Shown here: positions 47,951 to 59,714 of the stretch, in pieces | Position numbering within the stretch: position 1 is the first letter of the stretch | Layout of the letters: each line of letters opens with the position of its first letter | NCBI GenBank assembly: GCA_014904845.1 | Contig: MU119451.1 | Coordinates: 1 to 64,000, forward strand | Direction: 5' to 3' | Origin: Acephala macrosclerotiorum | Lineage: Eukaryota; Ascomycota; Leotiomycetes; Helotiales; Mollisiaceae | Length of the DNA: 64,000 nt | Notes under the pieces: model-generated | Seen by the model: only the letters and a program-made list of their open reading frames with translations | What the model was told of the DNA's origin: nothing | Databases searched by the model: none | Program-made: the position numbers and the translations under genes

Positions 47951-50900
47951 ATGCTATCATCACAAATCCACTTGGTTTCGAAGACCTCAGTCTTGCCCGC
48001 CGGCTCCCAAGTTCTGCCAACCGTCCTTTCTCGATCTGGTAGCTTGCCTCGACGCCCTCGACCGTATCAGCAAGTTCGAGCCTTCCGATTAGGTCTTTGG
48101 TCCTCATACCTCGATGCAAACTTTCAGAGGGAGTTTCGACGACGCCAGCGGGTCGTAAAGCATAAATACATCGAGGCTGTTAGTCGCAAGCTGTCATGGG
48201 ACCGTCACTTTCCAATGCATCTGAGACACAATGGATTGAAGAGCTTCATGTGCAGCGCATGGCGGGGACAAGATTCCAGGCCGGGTGGACGTTGGGTCAA
48301 TATGGAAGACCTTGATTCGATGAAGGAGAAGCCCAAGGAGAATAATGAACGATCGTGGGGCGTTGAAGATGAGAAGGGCCAAAACCTATACCAGATGCTT
48401 GACAACAACCACCGATTTATCCGTGCAAGGGCTCGTATGTTCCCTGGTTGGAGCACTTGCCACTCGGCATCTTGGGTTTCTCGCTCGCCATACAAGCCCG
48501 TTTCTACGCCTACCGAAGACATATCAGCTTCCTCTACTTTGTACGGATCTGAAGGCTTCCGCAAGCGCTTTCAGACACGTGACAACCTCTATGAAGATCA
48601 GACAGAGTATGAGATAGACCCTATCACGAATCGAAAAGTTCCGAGGAAACCCAACAAGCCAGTAAACGAGAGCAGCAAACCAGTTGATATCCCAGTGAAG
48701 ACTTCCAAGGGCTATCGCTCACAATTCAAGACTTTCGAACCTTCGGAGGTACAATCTGACAAAGCCGAAACTCCATCCAAGATACCAGCATCACAAGACC
48801 ATTCCAACGGTGTGTCATCTCACGCCCAGGAGATGCCCGTCACCAACGTTCAGAGTAGAGAGGTGGACCCACTTAAGAAATACGACGAGAAGATTGGGTA
48901 CAACTCTGGTCGCCATTATAACACGGCTGAGATGGATATAGATTATTCTTGCCCAGTACAAAATGGGTTGAAGGCTTTCGACGACAAAGTATCAAGCACA
49001 ACAACAGCCAAAACTCCAGTTGAAGAGAACATTTCTCCCCAAAAAAAAAGTAATCAAGATGGTCTTGAGACATATGACAAAAAGGCTACATATGAGGGAC
49101 GACAGTACTTCGGCTCAGCATACGATGAGATCGACCAAGTTGATCCCGTACAAGAAGCCATAAGAACTTATCACTCTTCCAAGGGATTGAAACATTCCCG
49201 AGTTGTGCACCCCAGGAAGCGAGACGACGAAGACAGAGTCATGCAGGCCAGGAGAGAATACGAAGATTCTGATGCGCGGAGAGCTTATACGCAGGATCAG
49301 GAAGCCAGCAGACTGCTGCAATCCATTCAGAACTACGAAGAAATCATGGCTGCAGAACGAGCTACGGGGCATGTTAGCGGGGCCTCCGGACATGAGCAAC
49401 TTCATCCGTTATTGAAGGCGATTCGAGAATATGAAGCATCCGAGTTAGACAAGAAGACCGATCCTCATGAAGGAGCTGCTCACGGCCAGTCGGATCCTGT
49501 GCTTCGAGCTCTCCGCGAGTACAAGAGTCTTGTGTCACACGTCGAAGCAAGCGACAAGCGCACTGCCCGACAAATCGAAAAGGAAGCCGTTGATCCTCTT
49601 TTGAGTGCCATTAATGAATACGAGGCCTTGGTACAGAGTAGTAGTGTACTCCCTGGGGAGCGAGCAGACAGCTCGGTCGAGGACTGCCTGAAGAAATATG
49701 ACGCTAAGGTCAACTTCTATCGAAAGCCATATCAGGCTGAGGAGAATAGCTTAGGGGAAAGCGAATCAAAACCCGGGAGGTATAATATCGAGTTAAACTT
49801 GTCGGATGCCAACGCAGAGAGGCTCTCACGCTTGAGAGCATCATATTTCATGAAAGCTGATGAACTAACGATCACCCCCAAAAGCTGGGCACATCTTCCG
49901 CAAAAGATCCGCGACTTGTTTGCCAGACAGGCTAAATCTGACAGCAAGCGCTGGGACCAGGCAACGATCGATAGAAAAGGCCGCCAGGCACCAAGTAGAG
50001 AGTTGAGAGAGACGGAGGAAGCCAAGAAGGCGAGACGAAAGGAGCTGGAACATGACTTTACGGCCACCAAGGTACCCGGTGTCTCATCTGAAGACCTCGA
50101 GAATGCCAGGCGACGAGCCGTTGAACTCAGATATGAGCATAATAGGCTACGCAATGATGCAACTCATATCGAAGGCCTTGTTGGCGCAAAGCTCGGCAAG
50201 CTGGAGAATGAGTCCCAGCCAGAAAACCAGTCGAAGAAGATGACTGGTAACTTTGTCCGCGATTTTCCCGAAGAATTCGAAACTACTTGGACAAGAGCAG
50301 ATGGCAGCTCTGGCGGCTTGACACACAAGAATAAGTCGGACCGAGAAATCGAAGTAGGAGCCCAGCAAGGTGAGTATGCATATGTCAATGGCCTGGGCTC
50401 CCAGGAAGCATTCTCCGGTCGGCCGGATGTCGAGCGACTTGAGCCATCCTTGAATCGAGCTATATCTCGCAATGCAGAGCCCAATGCTGCCGAGAAAAAC
50501 GACTCGCAGATGAAAGTTGGTTCTGCACAACAGGGCGAAGGAGATCTGTCTGAGCTTATGAGCGTAGAAACTGGTGCACATACCATCAAGCAGCAGCTAC
50601 AAAAGGAGAAGAACGCCCAGAAGGAACTCGACAGGGAGCTGGTTCGCGAGGTTCGCAGTATCCATGAAGATGCATATGAAACTATCACTGCCAAGCATAG
50701 ACAGATACCCTCTGCGTCTCAGGAGAATGGTGCTATCAGTGAAGTTACCCCAGTTCTGGACGCTGTTGCGGTGACCGCTCCTCCTCCAACTGTGTACAAG
50801 ATTCTCGCGTATGACCCTACGATGCAGTCCATCAGCACGGCGGAAACTACTTCAATTGTCTCTGATGCTTCCGGCCCCTTGACTCCGGCGGAGGTACTTC

Positions 50901-51418
50901 TGAGATTATCCAATCCTGCCAAGTTCTTTCCATATTTTGCGCCCCTTCAGAAGCAAGGTTACGAGATCGTCTCTGGTAGCGGTGATGTGTTAGTGTTCCG
51001 AAAGTTCCGCGAAGGCTCTCCGCCAGGAGTTGAGAAGACATCAACAACGGCTGCAATTGAGGAGAAGAGACCCGAAGAGCGCAAGAGGAACGATGTCAAC
51101 CCTATCGACGGTATGACCAGAGGTCCAATTGCTGCAATAGGTGACTTTGCAAGCCCTACTGGATTTGTCAACCATGATATTCCGCGTGGGTCAGAGCCTC
51201 CGTTCAAATCCAACATTGACGTTCGACGAGAGGAGCCTGTTTTCAGCGGCAAGCGTAATTGGGAGGACAAGGAGGAAAGTGGACGAAAGAAGCGTGGTGT
51301 AACTAAGACCGTCTTGGTTGGCGCTGGTTGGCTTGGAGCCTGTTCGTATGCCATTGGCGTCGTTGCTGATTACTTCAAGACTGGCGGAGCTGATGGTAAA
51401 GGGCCTAAGGGATTCTGA
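47951..51418 (+). CDS. Uncharacterised repeat protein, probably mitochondrial, 1155 aa
   Basis: I do not recognise a named family. The frame has no intron. The first ~45 residues are rich in Ser, Arg and Pro with few acids (SGSLPRRPRPYQQVRAFRLG), like a mitochondrial presequence. Residues ~48-150 form a distinct block (LWSSYLDANFQREFRRRQ, KLSWDRHFPMHLRH). Between residues 308 and 583 a motif resembling [LI]-x-x-Y-[DE] occurs ten times, mostly 30-33 residues apart. A coiled-coil-like charged stretch follows (~640-780). Residues 1120-1140 (TVLVGAGWLGACSYAIGVVADYF) are one membrane helix, ending in a short tail. It may be a single-pass organelle membrane protein with a long soluble region. No enzyme motif is visible. 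The start is the first ATG of the frame; an upstream exon cannot be excluded. Confidence 0.75.
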   Translation: MLSSQIHLVSKTSVLPAGSQVLPTVLSRSGSLPRRPRPYQQVRAFRLGLWSSYLDANFQREFRRRQRVVKHKYIEAVSRKLSWDRHFPMHLRHNGLKSFMCSAWRGQDSRPGGRWVNMEDLDSMKEKPKENNERSWGVEDEKGQNLYQMLDNNHRFIRARARMFPGWSTCHSASWVSRSPYKPVSTPTEDISASSTLYGSEGFRKRFQTRDNLYEDQTEYEIDPITNRKVPRKPNKPVNESSKPVDIPVKTSKGYRSQFKTFEPSEVQSDKAETPSKIPASQDHSNGVSSHAQEMPVTNVQSREVDPLKKYDEKIGYNSGRHYNTAEMDIDYSCPVQNGLKAFDDKVSSTTTAKTPVEENISPQKKSNQDGLETYDKKATYEGRQYFGSAYDEIDQVDPVQEAIRTYHSSKGLKHSRVVHPRKRDDEDRVMQARREYEDSDARRAYTQDQEASRLLQSIQNYEEIMAAERATGHVSGASGHEQLHPLLKAIREYEASELDKKTDPHEGAAHGQSDPVLRALREYKSLVSHVEASDKRTARQIEKEAVDPLLSAINEYEALVQSSSVLPGERADSSVEDCLKKYDAKVNFYRKPYQAEENSLGESESKPGRYNIELNLSDANAERLSRLRASYFMKADELTITPKSWAHLPQKIRDLFARQAKSDSKRWDQATIDRKGRQAPSRELRETEEAKKARRKELEHDFTATKVPGVSSEDLENARRRAVELRYEHNRLRNDATHIEGLVGAKLGKLENESQPENQSKKMTGNFVRDFPEEFETTWTRADGSSGGLTHKNKSDREIEVGAQQGEYAYVNGLGSQEAFSGRPDVERLEPSLNRAISRNAEPNAAEKNDSQMKVGSAQQGEGDLSELMSVETGAHTIKQQLQKEKNAQKELDRELVREVRSIHEDAYETITAKHRQIPSASQENGAISEVTPVLDAVAVTAPPPTVYKILAYDPTMQSISTAETTSIVSDASGPLTPAEVLLRLSNPAKFFPYFAPLQKQGYEIVSGSGDVLVFRKFREGSPPGVEKTSTTAAIEEKRPEERKRNDVNPIDGMTRGPIAAIGDFASPTGFVNHDIPRGSEPPFKSNIDVRREEPVFSGKRNWEDKEESGRKKRGVTKTVLVGAGWLGACSYAIGVVADYFKTGGADGKGPKGF
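48872..49702 (+). repeat. Ten ~32-residue coding repeats
   Basis: Aromatic anchor residues fall at 311, 343, 375, 407, 437, 462, 494, 524, 557 and 583. Typical cores are LKKYDEK, LETYDKK, AIREYEA and AINEYEA. The spacing is 25-33 residues, most often 32. Confidence 0.75.
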
Positions 51419-53860
51419 TTCCTTGGTCAGCGAGCTGTTCATGATTCGGGGGGTGTTGCACAGTGAGTCATGGGATGAAACTTACCAGGTGCTTAAGGTG
51501 TTGAACGTTGTGGATCGAATGCTGTTGTTGGATTTGAGGGACTGGAGTTGTATAGCGAGGGGATTCGATTTGGTGTTATGGAATAAGGGGCTTCGAGCTG
51601 AATGCGTCCTTCTCCACTTGCTCTTCAGAGATGCATATCATAGTATGAATCCACTCCCATTTCAAAGACCTGAGAATTTGCCATTTCTGAAAGTTCCATT
51701 ATTGCTTTTAGGGCTAGTCCCTTATCGATGACTCTGGTCTGCCTTTGTTCAGCCTCGTCCTAGGCCGGGGCCACGGGCACGTGGTGATACGGAAGGGTGT
51801 CTTATCGTTGAGCACAAAAACCCCTCAATCTTTTCCAATCCTTGTTTCTTTCTGATTTTCACTACAACAACATCTGACCGTCTTCGATCCCCTAACTTTC
51901 GTTCACTGATTAATGAAAACATCCCTGGCAAATTTTCTTCGTCATCATCCAGTCTCAAATACGCTCAATGGAGCAACACTTCTCTGCTCTCAGTAGAGAG
52001 ACGAGACTTCTATCTCATTCTCAAAGGTACGCTTCTCCCCTATCCTCACACATTCCCACCTCCCCGCTTCCCGCCTTCTCGGCCTTCTTCCTCTCCAAAT
52101 CGCGCTCTGCCCGGCTTCTGAACATCCATCTAACCGTCTGCCAAGTCCTCACAGACCAGACAGGAATCCTCCTAAGGGAGCGACTTTGGGATCCGCCAGC
52201 CATTTTCGAGCCAAGGACCTGGAGCCCTCTCAGACAAATACGGAGTCTCATCCACCCCCAGTTTCCAACGAGGGATCAATGCGTCTCCTCACCGTTAGAT
52301 GGGATCGATACGGTCAAAGAGACTGAAGTCTCTTGAAGGTACGCTATGTGCTCCTTTTTTACGCGATTCCGCTCGATATTTCCTCCTACCGCATAAGTCG
52401 CGCTCCGCTCGCTTCACAAAAATCACCCATACCCTCCATCACTTCTCCAACAACCCACAAAGGCAGCCCAAAGGTCGCTGGTATTCATACACCTGCATTT
52501 CGACGCGACGATCTTGCACAAGAGCTGCCAATGATGGCTCTTTGTTTGGAGTTCGTCTTCAACGCGTCTTCTGCGAGACACATTCGCCCACAGCCCGTTC
52601 CCTGCAAGACATGCACTACACAAGCACCTACGCGCCCTTCATCTAAGGCCTTTTCATTACTATCCTTATTAGGAGTCATCTTCCGCGCGTCCTGTCCATG
52701 TTTCCCATATGGCAGGCCGCTGTAGGATGCCCTCGCCTCGTTGGGACAAAGACCCAAACACATTTGCACAACTTTACCTTACTTCCACCACCTCACTGCA
52801 AGGCCCCTTTACATACCCTCGTTTCTCCTTGGCTGTTCGGCTAGTCTTGCACGAATCCCTTTGTGTAATGGACGTTATCCGTTTGGGAGGCTGTCACTGT
52901 CAGTGCACCTTCCGTTTTAGGCCTGCCAGGGTTTACTTCGGAATACTTTTCGGGCTCAGGTAGCTGTCGCCTCCTTAGGGTGAACACCTCTCTGATGCAC
53001 CCGTCAGAAAGGGGAGGCACGTAGGCGGCTCTGGCCTCGACAGACCCCTTTCGCAAGCGAGAAACGATACAGCAATCGGCACACTCCCTTCATCCAACCC
53101 TCTTTAGCTCACTTTACTTGTACCAGAGAGCCAGGGTCATTTTGCTAACAGTTCTTTCAACAGGCTTTGATTTTGTGACCTTGCCGATGCCCTCACATCT
53201 CCCTACTTCGACGGGTAGAGGAGTGGCGACCCTTCACTTCAGGTCAGCTGTATCGCCGGCCTTCAGTTCGGAGGGTCAAACCTCTGGCTGTCGTCCTGGC
53301 TGATACTCGCAACAAAAGACCGGGAAGTCGTAAGTAATACTCGTGAATGCGAATGGTGTAGACGGCTGACCTCTCACAGCTTTGGGCGGCCCTCCACCAA
53401 AGATGAATGTCCGAGCTGGGTCCACACCCCAGAACCTTCGCCGTCGTGGCGCTATGCCAGCCGGTACCCCATCTGGTATGACAACCGGTTTACCTTCCAG
53501 AGGTGAATGACGTGGAGGGCTGACTTTCCAAAGCTTTGGGGCTGTTCTTCCCTTCGGAGTTGCCCTTGGCTCTCGCATCGCTGTGTTCACCCGCGCTGAT
53601 AGGAGGGGCTGATTTGAGCCGAGAAGCATACCGGCACTCCATAGCCGCTTCATGAAAGTCTTCAACTTTATCTCGGAAGATGAGCGGACGCTTGAAGCTC
53701 ATCTCCGGCCTGACTCCGCGAAGCGCCATGGAGTGCCGCTGCTGCTCGCGCTCAGGGAGAGTCATTCCATCCAAGTGAAAATCAAAGCAACTTGGTTAGT
53801 TTCCAACATCCTTTGTTAAAAGTTTTCAACTCACATTCGGTCTTGTCACAGGACATGGCG
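51419..53860. other. Spacer with exon-like fragments, no intact gene
   Basis: Two ATG-led stretches each end at a similar AAGGTACGCT donor-like site (near 52,026 and 52,337) and are followed by CT-rich sequence containing similar AA[AG]TCGCGCTC[TC]GC phrases, suggesting a local duplication. Around 53,175-53,510 a plus-strand frame, joined across a GTAAGT...TCACAG gap (about 53,339-53,389), reads VVLADTRNKRPGS then LGGPPPKMNVRAGSTPQNL, which looks like genuine protein, but stop codons interrupt its upstream side. I infer gene remnants or an incompletely resolved multi-exon gene. Confidence 0.4.
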
Positions 53861-54100
53861 ACACTCCTACCAATCCAAAATACGATCCCGACTCCTACCC
53901 CTCAATCGCTTCACTAAACATCAGTGCTAGAGCATGCGCTGCCTTCAACGACAATGTCTCAGCGGGCCGTCCACAACATATGAGCAGCAAGAAGCTGAGG
54001 CCGCTATCAATGCCATGAACAACATCGAGTGAGTCTACACACCATTCCACTATCATGCATATTCTAATTCAAGCAGGGTCGATGGCCGTACCATGGGTCC
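53860..54100 (+). pseudogene. Remnant of an RRM (glycine-rich RNA-binding type) gene
   Basis: From 53973 the frame TYEQQEAEAAINAMNNI ends at a GTGAGT donor. After a 48-bp intron (54029-54076, CTAAT branch, GCAG end) it reads VDGRTMG. Together these match helix 2 to strand 4 of an RRM, where family members usually have EAEAAIxxMNxxEFDGRTIRV. A short upstream stretch near 53,852 (FGLVT) resembles the RNP1 core GFGFVT. Stops and missing segments separate these pieces, and the start, RNP2 region and Gly-rich tail are not found, so it is called a broken copy. Confidence 0.45.
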
Positions 54101-55314
54101 TGCTTCTGCTTCCCTGACACACCCAGTGAAAGGCATGCAGCTCCTCAGAAGGAAAGACCTGGCCGGACCAGTGCTCTTTGTACAGCTATTGTGGCCGCCT
54201 GAGAGCCTGGTCTCCTTTGCTTGGAAAGATTGTGGTTGCAGATTCTGGTTCATTTGCGAATGACCTGTCAATACATTTTTGTGGAGATGGTCATAATGAA
54301 GGGTTGCTACGGCTTTAGCGAGGAGTGCAATGAAAAGTTCGACCAAATTCCTGTCAAATTTTCTGAGAGGTTCGTAACATTTTTTCCTTGGTTCAGGAGA
54401 TTGGACTTCAGCTGATTGTGATTCAGGACTGCAGAACGGGGCTCGTCAAAAGCTGGTTGACCAGAGAGTCAGGGAAGGAGTCAAAAGGCAGAATATTAGG
54501 AAGGAGGTGATGGTGGAGTTGGATGGGGAGAGGGGGACGATCAGCGAATGCCTACTGTTGTATATGCTTCTACTGAAGCATGAGATCTTTCTTGATTGAG
54601 TTGGAGGTCAGGGAGGGTCTGACATAGAAAGTTGTAATTCAGCCGTGTTGCTGTATGTATTTTGCTCAGAAAAATAGGACAAAGAAAAAGGAAATCACTC
54701 ATGCTGTCTTGCCTTGATTTTTGAAGTGACAGCCTGACTAGTGCTGGAGATGAATGTCCGTTACCACGATTTTCTTGCACCTCCGCAGTAACGAGTTATC
54801 CGATGTACATTTAACAAAGAGACAGTCTTGTGACAGACCTGCATGCCACAAATGCCCATAGCATTATCAAAGTGCACCCCTCCTTTGCAGATGCTTAGAC
54901 CTACAAGCAATATGTTGACCTTAGCTCTGTTGTAAAGCCTTTTTGCAAAGAACTGGAGTAGCCATGGAGATAGATCTGGCGACACACATGGAAAAGAGCA
55001 GGGAGGAAGACATGGAGGCACAAGACTCCACAAGGCAATGTTGAGGGAAGTTTCGCGGCGCTAAGGTGTCTTCCATGAAAACATTATTTTTCAGATTTTA
55101 TGAATGCTCCGAAAATGCTTTCGCGATTCCTACGCCTTATTTAGCCTGAATTTGCGCTGCCATGGTTGGCTGCATGCTAACGTCATCGGATGTATGGTTA
55201 GGCATAAACAGCAACCACTACAGAGACGCACCCATTTCTACTAGCTTATCGCATATGCACTCGGGAAAACAGGGGTTCTCGTGCTCCGATTGGCTCAAAT
55301 TGACGATAAATTGA
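54101..55314. other. Spacer with one exon-like fragment
   Basis: A charged frame at about 54,430-54,599 (GARQKLVDQRVREGVKRQNI...) follows a TTCAG acceptor-like site and has protein-like composition, but no partner exon was found. Otherwise I see no gene. Confidence 0.35.
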
Positions 55315-56386
55315 GGGTGCGTGACACGCACCCTTATTAAGCAGCACCCCTAGTCACATGTACTCAGTTTTATTAGTTAAATATACTAATTTAAAATACG
55401 TACTAATTTCGATTATATTATTTCACGTAATTAAATTTTTATAAATAATAAATTTATTATAAAAATAATAATAATATTTAAATATAATATATAAATATAA
55501 ATAAAAATAATAATTTATTAAATAAAAAGTTCGATTATATATAAATAATAAAAATTACGAACGTAGTACGTAAATTTAAAAAGTTTCTCGTAATAAAATT
55601 ATTATATTTAAATTTAATAATAATAATATATATATATTTATATTTATTATTTGTAATTATTTATTACGTTATTTTAATTTTATTATTTTTTTTAAAAAAT
55701 AATTATTACGTGTTTTATATAAATTAATTAAAAATACGCACTTTAATTAATAATTAAAACACGCTTTAAATTAATATAAATATTAACGTAAAATGCGTAT
55801 TACGTATTTTTAATTTATTATTAATTTGAATTAATCGAAATACGAGAACTTTTATTTTCTCGAGTGTATATATAATAAACTAATAAAAATAAATGCGTTT
55901 TTATAATGGTTACTAGTATAAACGCAATCTTAAACTCAAATATTACTAGAGAGTATTAGAATTCTATTCGTATTTCTAAAAATTTAACGAAAATACACTA
56001 AAATCTAACTATTTTATAATATTACAAAATTTACGTTTTTTAATAAAAAACTTTATAATTAATAATTTAGTCTCGAGCCACTAGTTACTATAAGTCGAAT
56101 TAATTAGAATTGTGACTAAAACTTCTATTCAATATAAATAAAAATTGATTTATTTTTTTATTAAAATTTATTAACGATTTTTATATATTATAATAACTTT
56201 TTATATAAAGATTTTAGAAAAAAAAGTTCTATAATAAAAGTGTTTTAACAATTCGAAATAAGCTCTATATCTATTATTAAATGTACTTGTAATACAAATA
56301 TTTAAGACTACAAGTTCTTAAAGTCGAAGAATTTTGGTGTGTTCTCGCTAAATTTCTAGGGGTGCGGATAGAATTCTGACACCCCC
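55315..56386. mobile_element. Small RIPed element with inverted ends
   Basis: An AT-rich, CpG-retaining core (about 55,360-56,340) is enclosed by normal sequence. GCACCCCTAG at 55344-55353 is repeated inverted as CTAGGGGTGC at 56356-56365. Outside these, each side forms a second short inverted match: the near-palindrome GGGTGCGTGACACGCACCC at 55315-55333, and GGGGTG...CACCCC at 56359-56385. This fits a short non-autonomous DNA transposon with hairpin-like ends. No convincing target duplication was seen, so class and exact borders are uncertain. Confidence 0.5.
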
Positions 56387-56476
56387 TGGTGATATCTGCT
56401 GATAAACGCCACCTGCGTTATCGTAAATTGAACCAACCCCCTTCGGAGCTCACTGCCTGGAATTCTGTACCTCAAA

Positions 56477-58500
56477 ATGTCCATAGACTCCCATCTCACC
56501 GACATCAGTGGAGGAGTTTTGTGTCTCCGTTGCCGGTCTATCTTTTCTGTGGCTCCCGAAGAGACTGGAAAGGGTGTCTTTGTAGCCTCTTACAAGAGTG
56601 AGACGACCACGCAACGGCTGAGGAAAAGTGTTGAAGAGTCGTGTACGATTTGTCACGCTCTTTTGAAACAGTTCGCAGATCATCAGATTTTCAAGCGTGC
56701 TCAGCCCATTGAGGTCTACTATAAAATTTCCGCTCTCACTAGATTCGGACTTCATATGCTACTCTATGTTTCGTTGAACGCCAGAAATGAGGATATGAAA
56801 GCTTTTTCCCTCAAAATGGATTGGGAACTCTACCAGTTTTTTGATGCAGGTATTGTTCGCACCCTGTTCCTTTTCATCTTTCACTACTAAATAATTAAGA
56901 CAATCACAAATCCAGACCAGTGATGAGTTTATCTACAAGCTCGCTAGAGACCTTCGAGTTCGTGAAGAAGAGCTTGAAGATTTGTGATGAAAGCCATCAT
57001 ATCTGCGCTGCTTCAAGGTCCAAAGAAAGCTGGTATCCGACCCGACTAATCGATCTTGGCAACCCCGACTCCAGTGCCGTTAAGCTTATTATCACGTCAC
57101 AATGCCAGGTCTTCGGGCAGTACGTCAGTTTGAGCCATCGCTGGGGTGACGCCGATTTACTGAAGCTAACTTCTGAAACACTTCCTCAGTTAATGGATGG
57201 CATTAAAATCTCAACATACGAGGGTTCGAAGACCTTCAAAGACGCTTTTCAGTTAACACGGACTCTCGGTATACGGTACATCTGGATCGACTCTCTTTGC
57301 ATTATTCAGGACTCGCCCGAGGACTGGCTGCGTGAGTCGAACATGATGCTCAAGATTTACAAACATGCATACTGCAACATCGCTGGTACCCACGGCAAGA
57401 GCAATACGGGGCTGTTCCGGAGCAGAGACCCTATGAGTTGGTCCACAGACTTACGACTGACGGCATATGGACCAATTTCTGGCACTTTTCGACTGTTGAG
57501 ATCGCACAAATGGCAGGAAGAGATTGACAACGCGCCGCTGAATCGCCGTGGCTGGGTGATCCAAGAGCGGCTTATATCCAGTCGAATTGTCAACTTTGCG
57601 TCCGAACAAGTCTTCTGGGATTGTTACGAGCTGCAGTCCTGCGAAGCCGATCCCAAAGGCATCTTTCTATACCATTATAATAATACTGTCAATCAGGACA
57701 CATCCAAGAAGTTTCAAGGACCACTTGAAATCCTGAGGACACGCCAACACTTTTTAAACAAATGGGCTGTTATCGCTCATCAATATTCCAACAGTGAGCT
57801 TAGCTTTCCTGAGAAGGACAAAATCATTGCTATTTCAAGCCTAGCTCAGCACTTGCAAGAAAAATGGCAGATTGAGTACTGCGCCGGACTGTGGCGGAAA
57901 CCAGCACTTGAGTCGCAGCTTTATTGGAGGCCAGCCCCGCCAAACCCATCAAGGAGTAAGGCAAGGACACCGCGTGCGCCATCTTGGTCTTGGTTGGCCT
58001 ATGACGGGGGTGTTCGCCTGAACAAGGAATCTTATGATTCTTTTCAATCAGTGCATTATCTCGCTTTAGCCCGAGTCGTAGATGTCCATCTTGAACAAAT
58101 GTTAAGCGCCTCTGAAGACTTGGCTCTTCTCGGATATATGGAGCTACGCTGCATTCCTTATTCAATGGTATTGAATCGCAAGTCGAATCGATATGAGGCA
58201 GCAGACCCAGCGCTGAGAGGTCTTGATTGTGAGGTATACACGTTCTTCGACTATTGTGATGACCGGCCTGATGGCCTATTCGTCATACCGCTTTATAGAA
58301 TCGTGACAGAATACGATAAGGTTTCATTTTTAATTCATGGGATTCTAGTCAGGCCCCCCGCAGAGTCTGAAAGAAGTTTCATGAGGCTTGGGGTTTGTCT
58401 GGTGGTCCTGAAATCTCCTGGCCTCAATGCTGAGAATGGAAAAGAGAAATTCCATGTGGATTTTAACGAAACCGATGGTGCACTTATTAGACTTTATTAA
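56477..58500 (+). CDS. HET-domain protein
   Basis: A fungal heterokaryon-incompatibility (HET) domain protein, of the class that can trigger cell death when unlike hyphae fuse. Exons 56477-56849 and 56900-58500, joined across a 50-bp intron (GTATTG...TTAAG), give 657 residues. The N-terminal part has Cys pairs common in this group (CLRCRSIF, CTICHALL). The HET domain begins at YVSLSHRWG (residue 199), continues with YIWIDSLCIIQDSPEDW (from 251) and NIAGTHGKSNTGLF, and closes with RRGWVIQERLISSRIVNF (from ~340). The C-terminal ~250 residues contain the usual PSWSWLAYDG block. The alternative acceptor (ATCCAG) would break frame, which decided the join. It begins about 90 bp after a RIPed insertion. 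Its allelic or non-allelic partner is unknown. Confidence 0.9.
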
Positions 58501-59714
58501 CGATATAGAATGGTATCTGATGACTTCAGTTCAGGACAGATAGATGCAATCGCTTAAGTCCCCTGTTTCTTTTTCATATTGCAGGTTCACACGCATTACT
58601 TATGGATGTTATATTAATCTTTTATATACTCTTGAAATAGCATAAGTGTAGAGGACTATCTTTCACCTTCTTGAAGCAAACAAATGAATGACACAGGGCT
58701 TGCATTTACCCTCGAGAAATATGCAAGATTGGAATCCAATGATACCATATGTAATATACTTGAGGCCCAGGATACAGAATGGAGAACTTATCTAGTTCAA
58801 AAGTATCATTAAAAAGAAGGGACAATCTGCTTTCACTATTACAAAGGACTTTTTAAAATACACCAGTTCGTCTTCTACCCTTTGTTACCAGCAGAAATGG
58901 ACACTCGCTAGAACCCCTTTATCAATTTGAGCTGATAGCATTTCTCAGCTTTGTTGCAATATGTCATCACCTTGGTGAATCACAATTAACCCGCGACGCG
59001 TCGCCTACATCTTATGTCATATCGAGTATGTTGTATTTCACCTTTGGCCAATGTAATCATCCCATTTTGCCTGATTCACCGGCCAAATTTCGCGGGCGAG
59101 CAAGTCACTTCGAGCAGCTTAATAGTTTACATTTCACTTTTAACTCACTTCTTTCATCATTTATCATTTGTGAAAACTCGTTCCCGATGCCCGTTTCCGA
59201 CTCCCGGCACCCGACGCACTACCCTTAAACCTGATTCCACTTGGTATTCAATGCTGAGTACCGCTGGCCTCGTGGTTAGGAAGTACGGTCGCTCAGAATC
59301 ACGTGACTCTTTCGTATATCGCTCTTGACTATTACTGATTCTACTTGAACTTTTAATTTTCCTTGTCTCTTTTGATGCCGATCTTTGGTTCCACTTGTTC
59401 ACTTCAGCGTTTAATGGCCCCGGAGGCAGATAAGGGAAATAGCTACACGAGATATCTCCTCTGACTATTTGATTGGGCAGCACGTGATGCACCTCGCTAC
59501 TGTCTCCTAATGTAGTCACCGAACTTTCGAGCTCGCTATAATCAGGCGTTAGCACAACCGTATATCACCCTTCTGTTCCCTCCTCATTCATCATCAACAA
59601 AACCATCCCAAGGGTTTGCTTCCATCCTTGCAAATCGACCACGGCTCGAAGTTCGCTAATTCCGCAATCTCTCTATTAAGTCGGACCTTGTAGACGATAA
59701 CGTTAGTCGAAAAT
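58501..59714. promoter_or_regulatory. Intergenic region upstream of the Zn2Cys6 factor
   Basis: This holds the HET gene's 3' region and the promoter of the regulator. A TCACGTGA-type E-box core occurs near 59,300, and another CACGTG near 59,481. The last ~200 bp are pyrimidine-rich. No supported ORF. Confidence 0.45.
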
